A stretch of 64,000 bases of DNA from Corallibacter vietnamensis (GCF_039537875.1 NZ_BAABBI010000001.1:682001-746000); one strand, 5' to 3'; positions 1 to 9,289 are shown, counted from the stretch's first letter. The notes: generated by a model not told the origin, from the sequence alone. Numbers and translations are program-made.

Positions 1-1
1 T

Positions 2-1099
2 GCAAGAAAACAACAATACGATCAAATATACCAACGTCTTAAAAATGCTGATGAAGTTATCTCTGCATACCTAAAAAAGGACACATATACTACTGAAGAA
101 GTAAAAGCAATAAGCACTGAAGATGAAAAAGTAACTGAAGCAGTTGGTGTTTTAAACTTTATTTATGCTAATGGTTTAGGAACAACTCAAGAAGCTTTAA
201 CAGCTATTAAAGAAGGTGTAGATTACTTTACTGATAAATTAAACTATAACTTAAACAAAGATTTTAACGGAAGAACAACTGGAGATAACCCAGACGATTT
301 AAACGATGTTGGTTACGGTAACGGTAATGTATTACCTACAGAAATAGGAGAAAGTCATGGTACGCACGTTGCTGGAATTATTGCAGCAGAGCGTAATAAT
401 GGTCTTGGTGCAAACGGTGTAGCAAACAATGTAGAAATTATGAGCTTACGTGCTGTTCCTAATGGTGATGAATACGATAAAGACATAGCATTAGCCATTC
501 GTTATGCTGTAGATAATGGTGCAAAAATTATCAACGGAAGTTTTGGAAAATATTATTCTCCTCATAGTGATTGGGTAAGAGATGCTATTGCTTATGCTAG
601 TGATAATGATGTATTATTCATCAATGCTGCTGGTAACGAAGGTATAGATATTGATAGCAAAGCTGTATATCCTAATGATGCTGTAAACAATGGCCCTGAA
701 GTATCAGAAACGTTTATTACTGTTGGAGCTTTAGCACCTAAATATGGATCAAATATGATTGCTAGTTTTTCTAACTACGGAAAAATAAATGTAGATGTTT
801 TTGCTCCTGGAGCAAAAGTATACTCTACAACTCCAGAAAATGATTACCAAACAAAAGGAGGTACTTCTATGGCAGCTCCTGCTGTAGCTGGTGTTGCAGC
901 TTTAGTACGCTCTTACTACCCTAAATTAACTGCTGCACAAGTAAAGCAAGTTATTTTAGACTCTGGTTTAGCTGTAAATCAACAAGTTGTTGTTGGCGGT
1001 AATGCAAGCGATGTAAGACCTTTTGCTGATTTAACAAAATCAAGTAAAATGGTAAATGCTTATAATGCTTTAATTATGGCTTCTCAACTTTCTAAATAA
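2..1099 (+). CDS. Subtilisin-like S8 family serine protease (5' end outside window)
   Basis: The reading frame is open from base 2, so this is the C-terminal part of a longer gene and the ATG at 440 is internal. Two of the three subtilase catalytic motifs are visible: the His motif ESHGTHVAG (His codon 356-358) and the Ser motif GGTSMAAPAVAG (Ser codon 866-868), with the oxyanion-hole Asn region NAAGNEG between them. The Asp motif must lie upstream of the window. The part before the His motif contains a 100-residue insertion-like stretch rich in Asp, Asn and Thr. The protein ends about 75 residues after the catalytic Ser, so there is no C-terminal secretion (Por) domain. Probably an exported or periplasmic protease; substrate unknown. 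A strong terminator follows. Confidence 0.93.
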   Translation, partial: ARKQQYDQIYQRLKNADEVISAYLKKDTYTTEEVKAISTEDEKVTEAVGVLNFIYANGLGTTQEALTAIKEGVDYFTDKLNYNLNKDFNGRTTGDNPDDLNDVGYGNGNVLPTEIGESHGTHVAGIIAAERNNGLGANGVANNVEIMSLRAVPNGDEYDKDIALAIRYAVDNGAKIINGSFGKYYSPHSDWVRDAIAYASDNDVLFINAAGNEGIDIDSKAVYPNDAVNNGPEVSETFITVGALAPKYGSNMIASFSNYGKINVDVFAPGAKVYSTTPENDYQTKGGTSMAAPAVAGVAALVRSYYPKLTAAQVKQVILDSGLAVNQQVVVGGNASDVRPFADLTKSSKMVNAYNALIMASQLSK

Positions 1100-1111
1100 G
1101 TGAATTTTTAC

Positions 1112-1148
1112 AAAGCCTCTTCAAAGATTGAAGAGGCTTTTTTATTTT
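1112..1148 (+). terminator. Rho-independent terminator after the S8 protease
   Basis: A 13-bp stem (AAAGCCTCTTCAA / TTGAAGAGGCTTT) with a 3-nt loop is followed by a T-rich run. It lies 12 bp after the protease stop codon and separates it from the M1 peptidase gene. Confidence 0.9.
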
Positions 1149-1161
1149 AAAACCTTTAGTA

Positions 1162-2964
1162 ATGAAACGATTATTTTTTTCTGTTTTTAGTTTAGTTATT
1201 CTAGCATCTTGTGGTAGTTCTTCAGAAACTGTAAAAACTCAAACAACCTCATCAAAATCAGTATCCTCAACCTATTGGCAACAACATGTTGATTATAAAA
1301 TGACTATTGATATGGATGTAAACAACTACCAATATCAAGGAACACAAAACCTAGTTTATACAAACAACTCTCCTGATGTATTAAATCACGTGTATTATCA
1401 TTTGTTTTTTAATGCCTTTCAACCTGGTAGCGAAATGGATGTACGCTCTAGAACTATTGCAGATCCTGATGGTCGTGTAGGAGATAGAATAAGTAAACTT
1501 AAGCCTAACGAAATAGGATATATTAACGTAACATCGCTAAAACAAAATGGTCAAGCTATCAATTACAAAACAGTAGGAACTATACTGCGTGTTAATTTAG
1601 CAAAACCTATTCAACCAGGAGAAAAAGTAACCTTTGATATGCAGTTTAATGCGCAAGTTCCTGTACAAATACGTCGTTCTGGTCGTAATAATGCAGAAGG
1701 CGTAGCGCTTTCAATGACACAATGGTACCCAAAACTAGCCGAGTATGATTTTGAAGGTTGGCATGCAGATCCATACATAGGCCGTGAATTTCATGGTGTT
1801 TGGGGTAATTTTGACGTGGCTCTTACTATAGATAAAAATTATGTTGTTGGCGGAACAGGTTATCTACAAGGAGAACCTAAAATTACTGGTAACAAAAAAA
1901 CATTACATTTTTTAGCTCCAAATGTGCATGACTTTACTTGGGCAGCAGATCCTGATTACATTCATGATACTATGCAAGTTCCAAACGGACCACTTTTAAA
2001 CTTTTATTACAAAAGCACATTAAGTGATGAAGCAAAAGAAAACTGGAAAAAACTACAACCAAAAACAGTTGAACTTATGCAGTATTTTAGTGAGCATATT
2101 GGTAAATATCCTTACGATCAATACTCTGTAATTCAAGGTGGTGATGGCGGCATGGAATATGCTATGTGTACGCTTATTACTGGTAAACGTAAATTTGGAA
2201 GTCTTGTAGGTGTTACTGCTCATGAATTAGCACATACGTGGTTTCAATTTTTACTAGCTTCAAACGAGTCTAAACACGAGTGGATGGATGAAGGTTTTAC
2301 AAGCTACATTAGCGACTATGCTATGGATGCTATTATGAACCAAAACAAGAAAAACCCAACTCAAGGAGCCTACAGAAATTATATCTATTTAGCTAATTCA
2401 GGTAAAGAACAACCACTAACTACACATTCTGATCGTTATGCCATAAATATGGCTTATAGTATTGCTGCTTATAGCAAAGGTGAAGTGTTTTTAGCGCAAT
2501 TAGGCTATGTAATTGGAGAAGAAAACCTTAAAAAAACAATCAAAAAGTATTATGATGACTTCTCTTTTAAGCATCCACGTCCTTTAGATATAATCAGAAC
2601 TGCTGAAAAGTTAACAGATTTAGAACTTGATTGGTATTTAATAGACTTTGCTCAAACAACTAATACTATAGATTATGGCGTAAAAAGTGTAGAAGATAAA
2701 ACCATTACTTTAGAGCGTATCGGACTTATGCCAATGCCTATAGACTTATCTGTTACTTATACTGATGGAACTACCGAAAATTTCTATATTCCTTTACGTA
2801 TGATGCTTGGCGGAAAACCAACTACAGCTACAACAAAACCTGATTGGGCTTGGGCATATCCAACCTATACTTTAGAAACATCAAAAACAGTAAAATCTGT
2901 AGAAATTGATCCTAGCGGTTTTATGGCTGATGTAAACAGAGAAAATAATACCTTGGAAAAGTAA
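1162..2964 (+). CDS. M1 family zinc metallopeptidase, lipoprotein
   Basis: A 600-residue predicted lipoprotein: the signal peptide ends in a lipobox, with Cys17 in LASC-G. The gluzincin signature is complete: HELAH at residues 354-358 followed by exactly 18 residues and Glu377. Upstream, GGMEY (329-333) takes the place of the GAMEN substrate-binding motif of classical aminopeptidase N. This places it in the M1 family, probably cleaving N-terminal residues from peptides at the cell envelope; true aminopeptidase activity is inferred, not shown. It is shorter than E. coli PepN (about 870 residues) and lacks its C-terminal helical domain, as many Bacteroidota M1 proteins do. Its stop codon overlaps the next start by one base, so the two genes are probably co-translated. 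Confidence 0.93.
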   Translation: MKRLFFSVFSLVILASCGSSSETVKTQTTSSKSVSSTYWQQHVDYKMTIDMDVNNYQYQGTQNLVYTNNSPDVLNHVYYHLFFNAFQPGSEMDVRSRTIADPDGRVGDRISKLKPNEIGYINVTSLKQNGQAINYKTVGTILRVNLAKPIQPGEKVTFDMQFNAQVPVQIRRSGRNNAEGVALSMTQWYPKLAEYDFEGWHADPYIGREFHGVWGNFDVALTIDKNYVVGGTGYLQGEPKITGNKKTLHFLAPNVHDFTWAADPDYIHDTMQVPNGPLLNFYYKSTLSDEAKENWKKLQPKTVELMQYFSEHIGKYPYDQYSVIQGGDGGMEYAMCTLITGKRKFGSLVGVTAHELAHTWFQFLLASNESKHEWMDEGFTSYISDYAMDAIMNQNKKNPTQGAYRNYIYLANSGKEQPLTTHSDRYAINMAYSIAAYSKGEVFLAQLGYVIGEENLKKTIKKYYDDFSFKHPRPLDIIRTAEKLTDLELDWYLIDFAQTTNTIDYGVKSVEDKTITLERIGLMPMPIDLSVTYTDGTTENFYIPLRMMLGGKPTTATTKPDWAWAYPTYTLETSKTVKSVEIDPSGFMADVNRENNTLEK

Positions 2965-3539
2965 TGCAAAAACTTTTTTTGATTTGTTTTTTAGTTATTA
3001 TTCATTCTGTTTCTGCACAAGATAGAAATGTTGATAGTGAAAACGTAATTCAATGGCAAGAAGCTTATAGAATTGAAGTTTCTGATTTTAAAAAGAAACG
3101 CCTACCTAATGATAGCTATGCCTTTACGGCGTATAAAATTGAATTCTATCCGTCTGAAGTCATTGTAGATATGAACGATTATATCCAGGGGTACGAATCA
3201 TTAACCGTTGTTGCAGAATTTCATATGGATAAATCTCATTTTGAGGCAGGCTATGAAAAAGATCTTTTAAAACACGAGCAAATTACCTTTGACATTGCAG
3301 AACTATTTGCAAGAAAAATTAGAAAACGTTTTGAAGAGCTAAAACAAAAGGAAGAAAAACGATTTGCAATGTACAATAATGAATATAGACAACTATGGAA
3401 AGCCTGTCTGAAATATCAACAAGAATTTAATAATGATACAAACAGTGGTTGGGGATCCCCTAAAAAAGTTGAAGAGTGGCAAAGCCGTATAAATCAAGAG
3501 CTAATGGATTTGAAAAAATATGCCATAAAACCTATATAA
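2964..3539 (+). CDS. Secreted DUF922-like protein with degenerate HExxH site
   Basis: A 191-residue protein with a signal peptide (residues 1-19, cleavage near VSA-Q). The N-terminal WQEAYRIEVSDF and the later LLKHEQITFDIAELFARK resemble the Bacteroidota DUF922 family, whose members usually carry HEQxHFDI, a zinc-protease-like HExxH. Here residues 104-108 read HEQIT, so the second metal-binding His is replaced by Thr. The protein may therefore be catalytically dead. The C-terminal third is rich in Lys, Glu and Arg and probably helical. It overlaps the M1 peptidase stop codon by one base. The family assignment rests on motif recall and is moderate; function unknown. Confidence 0.75.
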   Translation: MQKLFLICFLVIIHSVSAQDRNVDSENVIQWQEAYRIEVSDFKKKRLPNDSYAFTAYKIEFYPSEVIVDMNDYIQGYESLTVVAEFHMDKSHFEAGYEKDLLKHEQITFDIAELFARKIRKRFEELKQKEEKRFAMYNNEYRQLWKACLKYQQEFNNDTNSGWGSPKKVEEWQSRINQELMDLKKYAIKPI

Positions 3540-3560
3540 ACAATTATTAAATATCTATAA

Positions 3561-3594
3561 AAAAACCACTTAATTTGATTAAGTGGTTTTTTTA
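3561..3594 (+). terminator. Rho-independent terminator
   Basis: An inverted repeat (AAAACCACTTAA / TTAAGTGGTTTT) with a 5-nt loop and an uninterrupted T run lies 20 bp after the DUF922-like gene. It insulates rnpA from the upstream operon. Confidence 0.9.
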
Positions 3595-3624
3595 TTATAA
3601 AGACATTGTTACCTTTGATTTTCA

Positions 3625-3990
3625 ATGAAAAATAGCTTTAAAAACACCGAAAAACTAAAAAGCAACAAGCTTATAGATCAATTATTTTCTGAAGGACAAT
3701 CTGTTTCGGCATACCCTTTGCGTCTTGTTTTTTTAGAAACCACTTTTGATGATGCTGTAAATGCAAAAGCAAGTGTATCTGTTTCAAAACGTAACTTTAA
3801 AAACGCCGTTGATAGAAACCGTATTAAACGTTTAATGCGAGAAGCATATCGCCTTAATAAAACATCGCTTTTTAACAACATTTCAACACAATATGCGTTT
3901 ATGTTTTTGTACATTGGAAAAGATAAACCCAGCTTATCTCAACTAGAAGTTTCTGTAAACAAACTTTTTAAAAAGTTATTAGAGAAATAA
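3625..3990 (+). CDS. rnpA: Ribonuclease P protein component
   Basis: A 121-residue basic protein, the usual RnpA size. The family hallmark is present: SVSKRNFKNAVDRNRIKRLMREAYR-type sequence (about residues 51-75), with the RNR motif that contacts RNase P RNA. It assists 5' maturation of tRNA precursors. The usual partner gene rpmH is not upstream; a terminator and an unrelated secreted protein are. A TACCTTTG box at 3610-3617 resembles a Bacteroidota -7 element but is only 7 bp from the ATG and has no clear -33 partner, so any transcript from it would be nearly leaderless. A DUF4349 lipoprotein gene follows after a short gap. Confidence 0.95.
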   Translation: MKNSFKNTEKLKSNKLIDQLFSEGQSVSAYPLRLVFLETTFDDAVNAKASVSVSKRNFKNAVDRNRIKRLMREAYRLNKTSLFNNISTQYAFMFLYIGKDKPSLSQLEVSVNKLFKKLLEK

Positions 3991-4010
3991 CCCAATTAAA
4001 CTACATGTGT

Positions 4011-4832
4011 ATGAAAACGATTTTAACAGCATTTTTATTACTTTTTATACCATTAGCATGTTCAAATAATGCTGAAAACTCTAAAAACACTTATAATTCT
4101 CCAGAGGCTGATACTCCTGTTGTTTTATCAAAAACTTTAGAGTCACAAAACATTCAGTCAGACACACAAAATAACCTTGAACAGAAACTCATAAAAGAAG
4201 CTTTTTTAGTTTTTGAAACCCAAGATTTAGATAAAACCTTTGGTCAAGTAGTAACCTTCATAAACAATAATAAAGGTTATATTCAAAATGATAATTCTAG
4301 TAAATCTTACAACAGAGTTAGTCGTCAAATTACTGTACGTATTCCTACTCAAAATTTTCAACCAACCATAGATTCTATAAGTCAATCTGTAAAACATTTT
4401 GATAGAAAAAACATCAGTTCAAAAGATGTTACCGAAGAATTTATTGATTTAGAAGCCAGATTAAAAGCCAAAAGAGAACTAGAAAATCGATATTTAGAAT
4501 TACTTGCTAAAGCAAAAAATGTAAAAGAAATTCTAGAAGTAGAAAAAGAGTTATCTCAAATAAGAGAAGATATTGAAGCTAAACAAGGACGTTTACAATA
4601 CCTTCAAAACAAAGTGTCATTAAGCACAATTCATATTGAATTTTATAAAACAATAGCAACAGAAAGCGGCGTAACCGTTTCTTATGCTCAAAAAATGTGG
4701 AACGCCTTAAAATCTGGATTTAATGGCTTATCCTATTTTGTATTAGGACTGTTAACCATTTGGCCAGCAATTATTATAATAGGCTTTAGTATCTTTATGT
4801 TTAGAAGATGGCTTAAAAAAAGAAACAAATAG
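4011..4832 (+). CDS. DUF4349 domain lipoprotein
   Basis: A predicted lipoprotein of about 273 residues; the lipobox is LAC-S near residue 17. I start at the second ATG (4011), which gives a normal MKT signal peptide; an ATG at 4005 is possible. The DUF4349 core covers roughly residues 60-235: an extracytoplasmic alpha/beta part, then a long coiled coil (about 140-190, ending KELSQIREDIEAKQGRLQYL), then a beta strand. A single transmembrane helix near residues 240-265 precedes a basic cytoplasmic-type tail (RRWLKKRNK). Function is not established for the family. It sits between rnpA and an S41 protease, both co-directional and closely spaced. Confidence 0.88.
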   Translation: MKTILTAFLLLFIPLACSNNAENSKNTYNSPEADTPVVLSKTLESQNIQSDTQNNLEQKLIKEAFLVFETQDLDKTFGQVVTFINNNKGYIQNDNSSKSYNRVSRQITVRIPTQNFQPTIDSISQSVKHFDRKNISSKDVTEEFIDLEARLKAKRELENRYLELLAKAKNVKEILEVEKELSQIREDIEAKQGRLQYLQNKVSLSTIHIEFYKTIATESGVTVSYAQKMWNALKSGFNGLSYFVLGLLTIWPAIIIIGFSIFMFRRWLKKRNK

Positions 4833-4855
4833 TCAGAGTTTGAAATTATAAACAG

Positions 4856-6490
4856 ATGAAAAAATTACTTAAAAAAAGAATTTTAATACCAATATCAGCA
4901 GGAATTATATTTATTACAGGGTCTGCATTTCAAAATGACTTTTTTGAAATAGCTAAACAAATAGAAATATTTACAACACTTTACAAAGAAGTAAATATGA
5001 ACTATGTTGATGAGACAAACCCTGCAGATTTAATGGATACGGCTATAAAAAGCATGCTCCAAGAACTAGATCCGTATACCCAATTTTACAATGAGCAAGA
5101 TGTTGAAGCTGAAAAAATAAGACGTACAGGAGATTACACAGGTATTGGTGCCAATGTAAGAACACTTCAAGATAAACTAGTAATTATAGAACCTTATAAA
5201 GGATATCCTGCCGATGAAGCAGGCTTAAAAGCTGGTGATGAAATTATAAAAGTAAATAACACGCTTATTTCAACATATAAAGAAGATGCTGGAGATTTAC
5301 TTAAAGGAACTCCAAACTCGTCTGTAAACGTGACCTATTTGCGTCAGGGAAAAGAATATACTACTACAATAAAGCGCTCTGAAATAGAAATAAATGCTGT
5401 ACCTTATTTTTCTATGATAAATGATAAAACTGGATATATTGTTTTAAGTAAGTTTAATAACAAAGCAGCTTCTCAAACAGCTTATGCTGTAAGAGACTTA
5501 AAAGCACAAGGTGCAAAAAGTATTATTTTAGATTTACGCGGAAATCCTGGTGGATTACTCCTTGAAGCTGTAAAAATTGTTAATCTATTTGTTCCTAAAG
5601 GGCAAATTGTAGTAACCACAAAATCTAAAGTAAAAAAGTTTAACAGGTCATATTACACACAAAACGAGCCTTTAGATACCCAAATACCACTAGTTGTACT
5701 TATCAATGGTAAAAGTGCCTCTGCAAGTGAAATTGTTTCAGGATCATTACAAGATCTAGATCGTGCAGTTATTGTTGGTTCCAGAAGTTTTGGTAAAGGA
5801 TTGGTACAACGCCCTAAACCACTTACTTATGGTACGCAATTAAAAATTACTATTTCTAGATATTACACACCTTCTGGCCGTTGTATACAAGCATTAGATT
5901 ATTGGCATAGAGATGAAAATGGTAATGCAGTAAGAGTAGCTCAAGAAAATTATAACGAATTTAAAACCAAAAATGGTAGAAAAGTATTTGATGGTGGTGG
6001 CGTTTTTCCTGATGAAGCATTAGAAATTACAGAAAACTCACCTATTACAAAAGCTATTTCAAACGACTTTTTAATCTTTGATTATGCTACAGACTATTAC
6101 TACAATCATTCAGTAAAAGATATTAATAATTTTGAGTTATCAGCTTCAGATTTTACCGACTTTAAAAACTATCTTAAAAGTAACAATTTCACATTTGTTA
6201 CTGAAACCGAAAAATCGCTTTCTAAAGTATTAGAAAATGCCGTAAAAGAAGATTTAGATGATAATATTCAAAAAGATTATAACACCTTAATATCTAATTT
6301 AAATAACTCTAAAGCATTAGCTATAGATGAAAATAAGGATGAAATTTTATCGCTTCTTACTGATGAAATTGTAAAACGTTACGCCTACAGAGAAGGATTA
6401 TATGATTACTACAAGCTTCATAATATTGAAATAAAAAAAGCTGCTGATATTTTATCAAATACAAGTAAATATAATAGCTATTTAAAATAA
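4856..6490 (+). CDS. S41 family C-terminal processing peptidase with PDZ domain
   Basis: A 544-residue protein with an N-terminal hydrophobic segment (signal or anchor, about residues 8-25). A PDZ domain at about 95-175 contains the YTGIGA start and the GYPADEAGLKAGDEI loop. The S41 protease domain follows, with catalytic Ser289 in KSASASE, Lys314 in SFGKG and Gln318, the same 25-residue Ser-Lys and 4-residue Lys-Gln spacing as E. coli Prc. The C-terminal 150 residues are helical and poorly conserved. It probably trims envelope proteins from their C-termini in the periplasm. Substrates cannot be read from the sequence. The gene lies 23 bp after the DUF4349 gene. Confidence 0.93.
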   Translation: MKKLLKKRILIPISAGIIFITGSAFQNDFFEIAKQIEIFTTLYKEVNMNYVDETNPADLMDTAIKSMLQELDPYTQFYNEQDVEAEKIRRTGDYTGIGANVRTLQDKLVIIEPYKGYPADEAGLKAGDEIIKVNNTLISTYKEDAGDLLKGTPNSSVNVTYLRQGKEYTTTIKRSEIEINAVPYFSMINDKTGYIVLSKFNNKAASQTAYAVRDLKAQGAKSIILDLRGNPGGLLLEAVKIVNLFVPKGQIVVTTKSKVKKFNRSYYTQNEPLDTQIPLVVLINGKSASASEIVSGSLQDLDRAVIVGSRSFGKGLVQRPKPLTYGTQLKITISRYYTPSGRCIQALDYWHRDENGNAVRVAQENYNEFKTKNGRKVFDGGGVFPDEALEITENSPITKAISNDFLIFDYATDYYYNHSVKDINNFELSASDFTDFKNYLKSNNFTFVTETEKSLSKVLENAVKEDLDDNIQKDYNTLISNLNNSKALAIDENKDEILSLLTDEIVKRYAYREGLYDYYKLHNIEIKKAADILSNTSKYNSYLK

Positions 6491-6532
6491 TTTTACTATT
6501 TTGAAAATTAGCTAATTTTATAAGCTTACTCA

Positions 6533-7378
6533 ATGAAAAATCTGTTTTTATTTATACTATTAACATCACATGTATTTTGGGCTCAAAATGATACTGAGCG
6601 CATTCATGAAGTATATTTTGAAACAGATAAATACGAAGTTCCTCCAACAGAGCACAACAGACTTTTATTATTTTTATCAGAAATAGAAAGTTTAGATATT
6701 GAAAAAATATCTATTTACGGATTTACTGATGATCGTGGTAGCGATTCCTATAATTTAGAATTATCTCAAAATAGAGCTAATGCCATAAAAACCATTTTCT
6801 CAAATAACGAATTTGATGAATCTATAATTACCAATGTAGATGGTAAAGGAAAAATTTTATTGAAATTAATAAAAGAAAGTAACGTAAATAAAATTCGTGG
6901 TTTAAATAGAAAAGTTGAAATAATTGTACAACCTTATTCACCACCTAGAAAAGAAAAAGTTGTTGAAAAGAAACCCGAATTAAAAGAAATTTTAAAAGGC
7001 GATATTAAGGCTGGTGATAAGTTTACTTTAGAAAATATTTTATTTAAAACTGGTTATAGCGTATTGCTTCCAGAATCTAAAAAAACACTTGAAGAAATAG
7101 CTAAAGTACTTGTAGAACGTAACGATATTTATTTTACCATTCAAGGTCATGTATGCTGCACAAAATACAGTAGAGATGCCATAGATAGAAAAACAAAAAA
7201 ACGTAATTTATCTGTTACTAGAGCAAAATATATTTATGACTATTTAGCTAAAAAAGGAGTAGATAAACACCGCATGAAATATGTTGGTATGCGTCGTAAA
7301 TTTCCGCTTGGTGGCGAACCAAAATATGATAGACGTGTGGAAATTTTGGTAACCTACGTTGGTGGTCAAGATAACTAG
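6533..7378 (+). CDS. Protein with two tandem OmpA-like domains
   Basis: A 281-residue secreted protein (signal peptide 1-17, cleavage near WA-Q). The first OmpA-like domain (about 25-125) has the peptidoglycan-binding pattern GFTDDRGSDSYNLELSQNRA. A short KKPE-rich linker leads to a second copy (about 160-278), which keeps NLSVTRA and the YDRRVEI end. In the second copy GHVCC replaces the expected G-H-T-D, so the diaminopimelate-contacting Asp is missing and an insertion of about 14 residues follows. Probably a periplasmic protein linking peptidoglycan to other envelope parts. It is convergent with the acetyltransferase gene with a 1-bp gap and no room for a terminator. Confidence 0.88.
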   Translation: MKNLFLFILLTSHVFWAQNDTERIHEVYFETDKYEVPPTEHNRLLLFLSEIESLDIEKISIYGFTDDRGSDSYNLELSQNRANAIKTIFSNNEFDESIITNVDGKGKILLKLIKESNVNKIRGLNRKVEIIVQPYSPPRKEKVVEKKPELKEILKGDIKAGDKFTLENILFKTGYSVLLPESKKTLEEIAKVLVERNDIYFTIQGHVCCTKYSRDAIDRKTKKRNLSVTRAKYIYDYLAKKGVDKHRMKYVGMRRKFPLGGEPKYDRRVEILVTYVGGQDN

Positions 7379-7379
7379 T

Positions 7380-7826
7380 TTACACTTTGTAAACCATTGC
7401 TATATGCGGAATGCCATCTTCAAGATAGTCTTCTCCTATTGCTTTAAACCCTAAATTATTATAAAACTTATTTAAGTAACATTGAGCTGATATTTTTATG
7501 TCGGTTTCGTTGTAGTGTTCTTTTATAGCTTGTATAGAAGCCTCCATAATATCATAACCATATTTATGCTGGCGTTCTTTTTTAGCAACTACAACTCTAC
7601 CAATACTGGCTTTTTCAAAATAATCTCCTGGTTTAAAAATACGTGTGTAAGCTACTACAACATTGTTTTTATAACCTAAAACATGAAGTGCTTTTTGGTC
7701 TTTTCCATCAATATCTTGGTATACACAATCTTGTTCTACAACAAAAACTTCACTTCGTAATTGTAGTATATCATATAATTCTTGAGTAGTTAATTCTTGA
7801 AATGTTTTGGTTGTAATATCTAGCAT
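7380..7826 (-). CDS. ElaA-like GNAT N-acetyltransferase
   Basis: A 148-residue single-domain acyltransferase of the ElaA branch of the GNAT superfamily. It starts with the ElaA-like LTTQELYDILQLRSEVFVVEQDCVYQDID pattern near residues 12-41, and the acetyl-CoA-binding segment is IGRVVVAKKERQHKYGYDIM (about 75-95), with the RxxGxG/A motif partly degenerate (RQHKYG). ElaA substrates are unknown. The gene overlaps the upstream CDF transporter stop codon by one base and is probably co-transcribed with it. Confidence 0.9.
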   Translation of the reverse strand: MLDITTKTFQELTTQELYDILQLRSEVFVVEQDCVYQDIDGKDQKALHVLGYKNNVVVAYTRIFKPGDYFEKASIGRVVVAKKERQHKYGYDIMEASIQAIKEHYNETDIKISAQCYLNKFYNNLGFKAIGEDYLEDGIPHIAMVYKV

Positions 7827-8737
7827 TAGTCTTGTACGATAACTTCTTTAGGATCTTCTTTATTAAACTCTGGTTGTATGGTTACATGATTTATATTAAA
7901 CTCGTCATGTAATAGGCTTTCTATTTCTAACAATAAGTCATTAAATTCTGATGTTGAAATATCTTCCTTTAAATCTAAATGCGCTTCTAAATGCAATTCG
8001 TCATCACTTAAATTCCATATATGCACATGGTGTAGTTTATTCACTTTTGGAAGCTTATTAACAACACGAACCACAGCTTTTATATCTATATGTTCTGGTG
8101 TAAAAAGCATCAGCATTTTAGTAGATGTTTTTAATAAATGATAACCAACAAAAATTAAATACACTGCTATTAAAAAGGTAAGCAAACTATCTACCCAAAA
8201 CAACTGAAAATACTTCATTAATAAGCCACCTATCAATACTGCAACACTTGCTAACATATCTGTTAATAAATGTAAGTAAGCCGATTTTATATTAATATTA
8301 TTATCAGAATCTTTTTTTAGCAGTAACACACTATAACCATTACCAGCTATTGCAATAAGAGACAACCAAATAACAAGGTTTGATTCTATATTTTGCGGAT
8401 CTTGAAAACGCTCAATAGCTTCTTTTATAAGTATTACTGCAACAATTATTAAGGTTGCAGCATTTACAAAAGCCGCTAAAATTTCGGCACGTTTATAACC
8501 AAAAGTTCTATTTATTGATGCTTTTTGCTTTGATAATTTTGAAGCTATATAACTTACAATTAAAGACAGTACATCACTAAAATTATGCAGCGCATCACTT
8601 AACAACGATAAACTACCAGAAACCAAACCACCTATTACTTGAGCAACTGTAATTACAGTATTAAGTAATATGGTAATTAAAAGCTTTCGGCCTTTTAAAT
8701 CTTTATGATCGTGGTTATGTGCATGCGAATGACTCAT
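7826..8737 (-). CDS. Cation diffusion facilitator (zinc/cobalt/cadmium exporter), CzcD-like
   Basis: A 303-residue inner-membrane metal/proton antiporter. The N-terminus is His-rich (SHSHAHNHDH). Six transmembrane helices follow; TM2 carries HNFSD and TM5 carries HLLTD, giving the H-x3-D and H-x3-D zinc-binding tetrad of this family. The soluble C-terminal domain (about 210-295) contains HVHIWNLSDDELHLEAHLD, typical of the metal-sensing cytoplasmic domain. It exports divalent metals, most likely zinc. In the 25-bp gap to rpiB there is a 7-bp inverted repeat (8741-8747 / 8756-8762) with no U run, so it is not a clear terminator. Confidence 0.93.
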   Translation of the reverse strand: MSHSHAHNHDHKDLKGRKLLITILLNTVITVAQVIGGLVSGSLSLLSDALHNFSDVLSLIVSYIASKLSKQKASINRTFGYKRAEILAAFVNAATLIIVAVILIKEAIERFQDPQNIESNLVIWLSLIAIAGNGYSVLLLKKDSDNNINIKSAYLHLLTDMLASVAVLIGGLLMKYFQLFWVDSLLTFLIAVYLIFVGYHLLKTSTKMLMLFTPEHIDIKAVVRVVNKLPKVNKLHHVHIWNLSDDELHLEAHLDLKEDISTSEFNDLLLEIESLLHDEFNINHVTIQPEFNKEDPKEVIVQD

Positions 8738-8762
8738 AGTTTACCAACTTAAAAATTGGTAA

Positions 8763-9197
8763 TTAACAAGATAAAGGAATCTTATCAATACGGTTTTGAT
8801 GACGACCACCTTCAAAAGCTGTATTTAAAAATACATCAACCATTTTTATAGCTTGCGGTATTGATGTAAAACGCGCAGGAATACAGATAATATTAGCATT
8901 ATTATGTAATCGTGTGAGTTCAGTAATTTCGCTTGTCCAGCAAACGCCAGCTCTAACATTTTGATATTTATTTGCTGTCATAGCTACACCATTTGCGCTA
9001 CCACAAATAAGAATACCAAAATCTACCTCTTTATTATTAACATCTTTAGCTACAGGATGTACAAAATCTGGATAATCTACACTATCTTCAGTATCTGTAC
9101 CATAGTTTGTAATAGAATACCCTTTAGATTCTAAATGGTTTACAATAGCTTTTTTGTAATCTGGACCTGCGTGGTCGTTACCAATTGATAATTTCAT
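8763..9197 (-). CDS. rpiB: Ribose-5-phosphate isomerase B
   Basis: A 144-residue RpiB/LacAB family enzyme. It interconverts ribose 5-phosphate and ribulose 5-phosphate in the pentose phosphate pathway. Visible family signatures are GNDHAGPDYK near the N-terminus, YPDFVHPVA (about 48-56) and the catalytic GILICGSANGVAMTANK region (about 67-83), where Cys70 is the expected catalytic residue. The later RLHNNANIICIPAR matches the phosphate-binding part. It is the first gene of the minus-strand group, and its 5' end faces the gene-free candidate origin region. Confidence 0.94.
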   Translation of the reverse strand: MKLSIGNDHAGPDYKKAIVNHLESKGYSITNYGTDTEDSVDYPDFVHPVAKDVNNKEVDFGILICGSANGVAMTANKYQNVRAGVCWTSEITELTRLHNNANIICIPARFTSIPQAIKMVDVFLNTAFEGGRHQNRIDKIPLSC

Positions 9198-9289
9198 GTT
9201 TTTGTTGTGTTGTTGTTGTAAAAGACATAAGATTATAATGTTGAAATAAACTTCAAAACATTACTATCTTAATTATTGAGTAAAGGTAC

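Noticed and set aside
440..1099. Start of the S8 protease at the ATG at 440
   Set aside because: The frame is open back to base 2 and the catalytic His motif lies before 440, so the ATG is internal.
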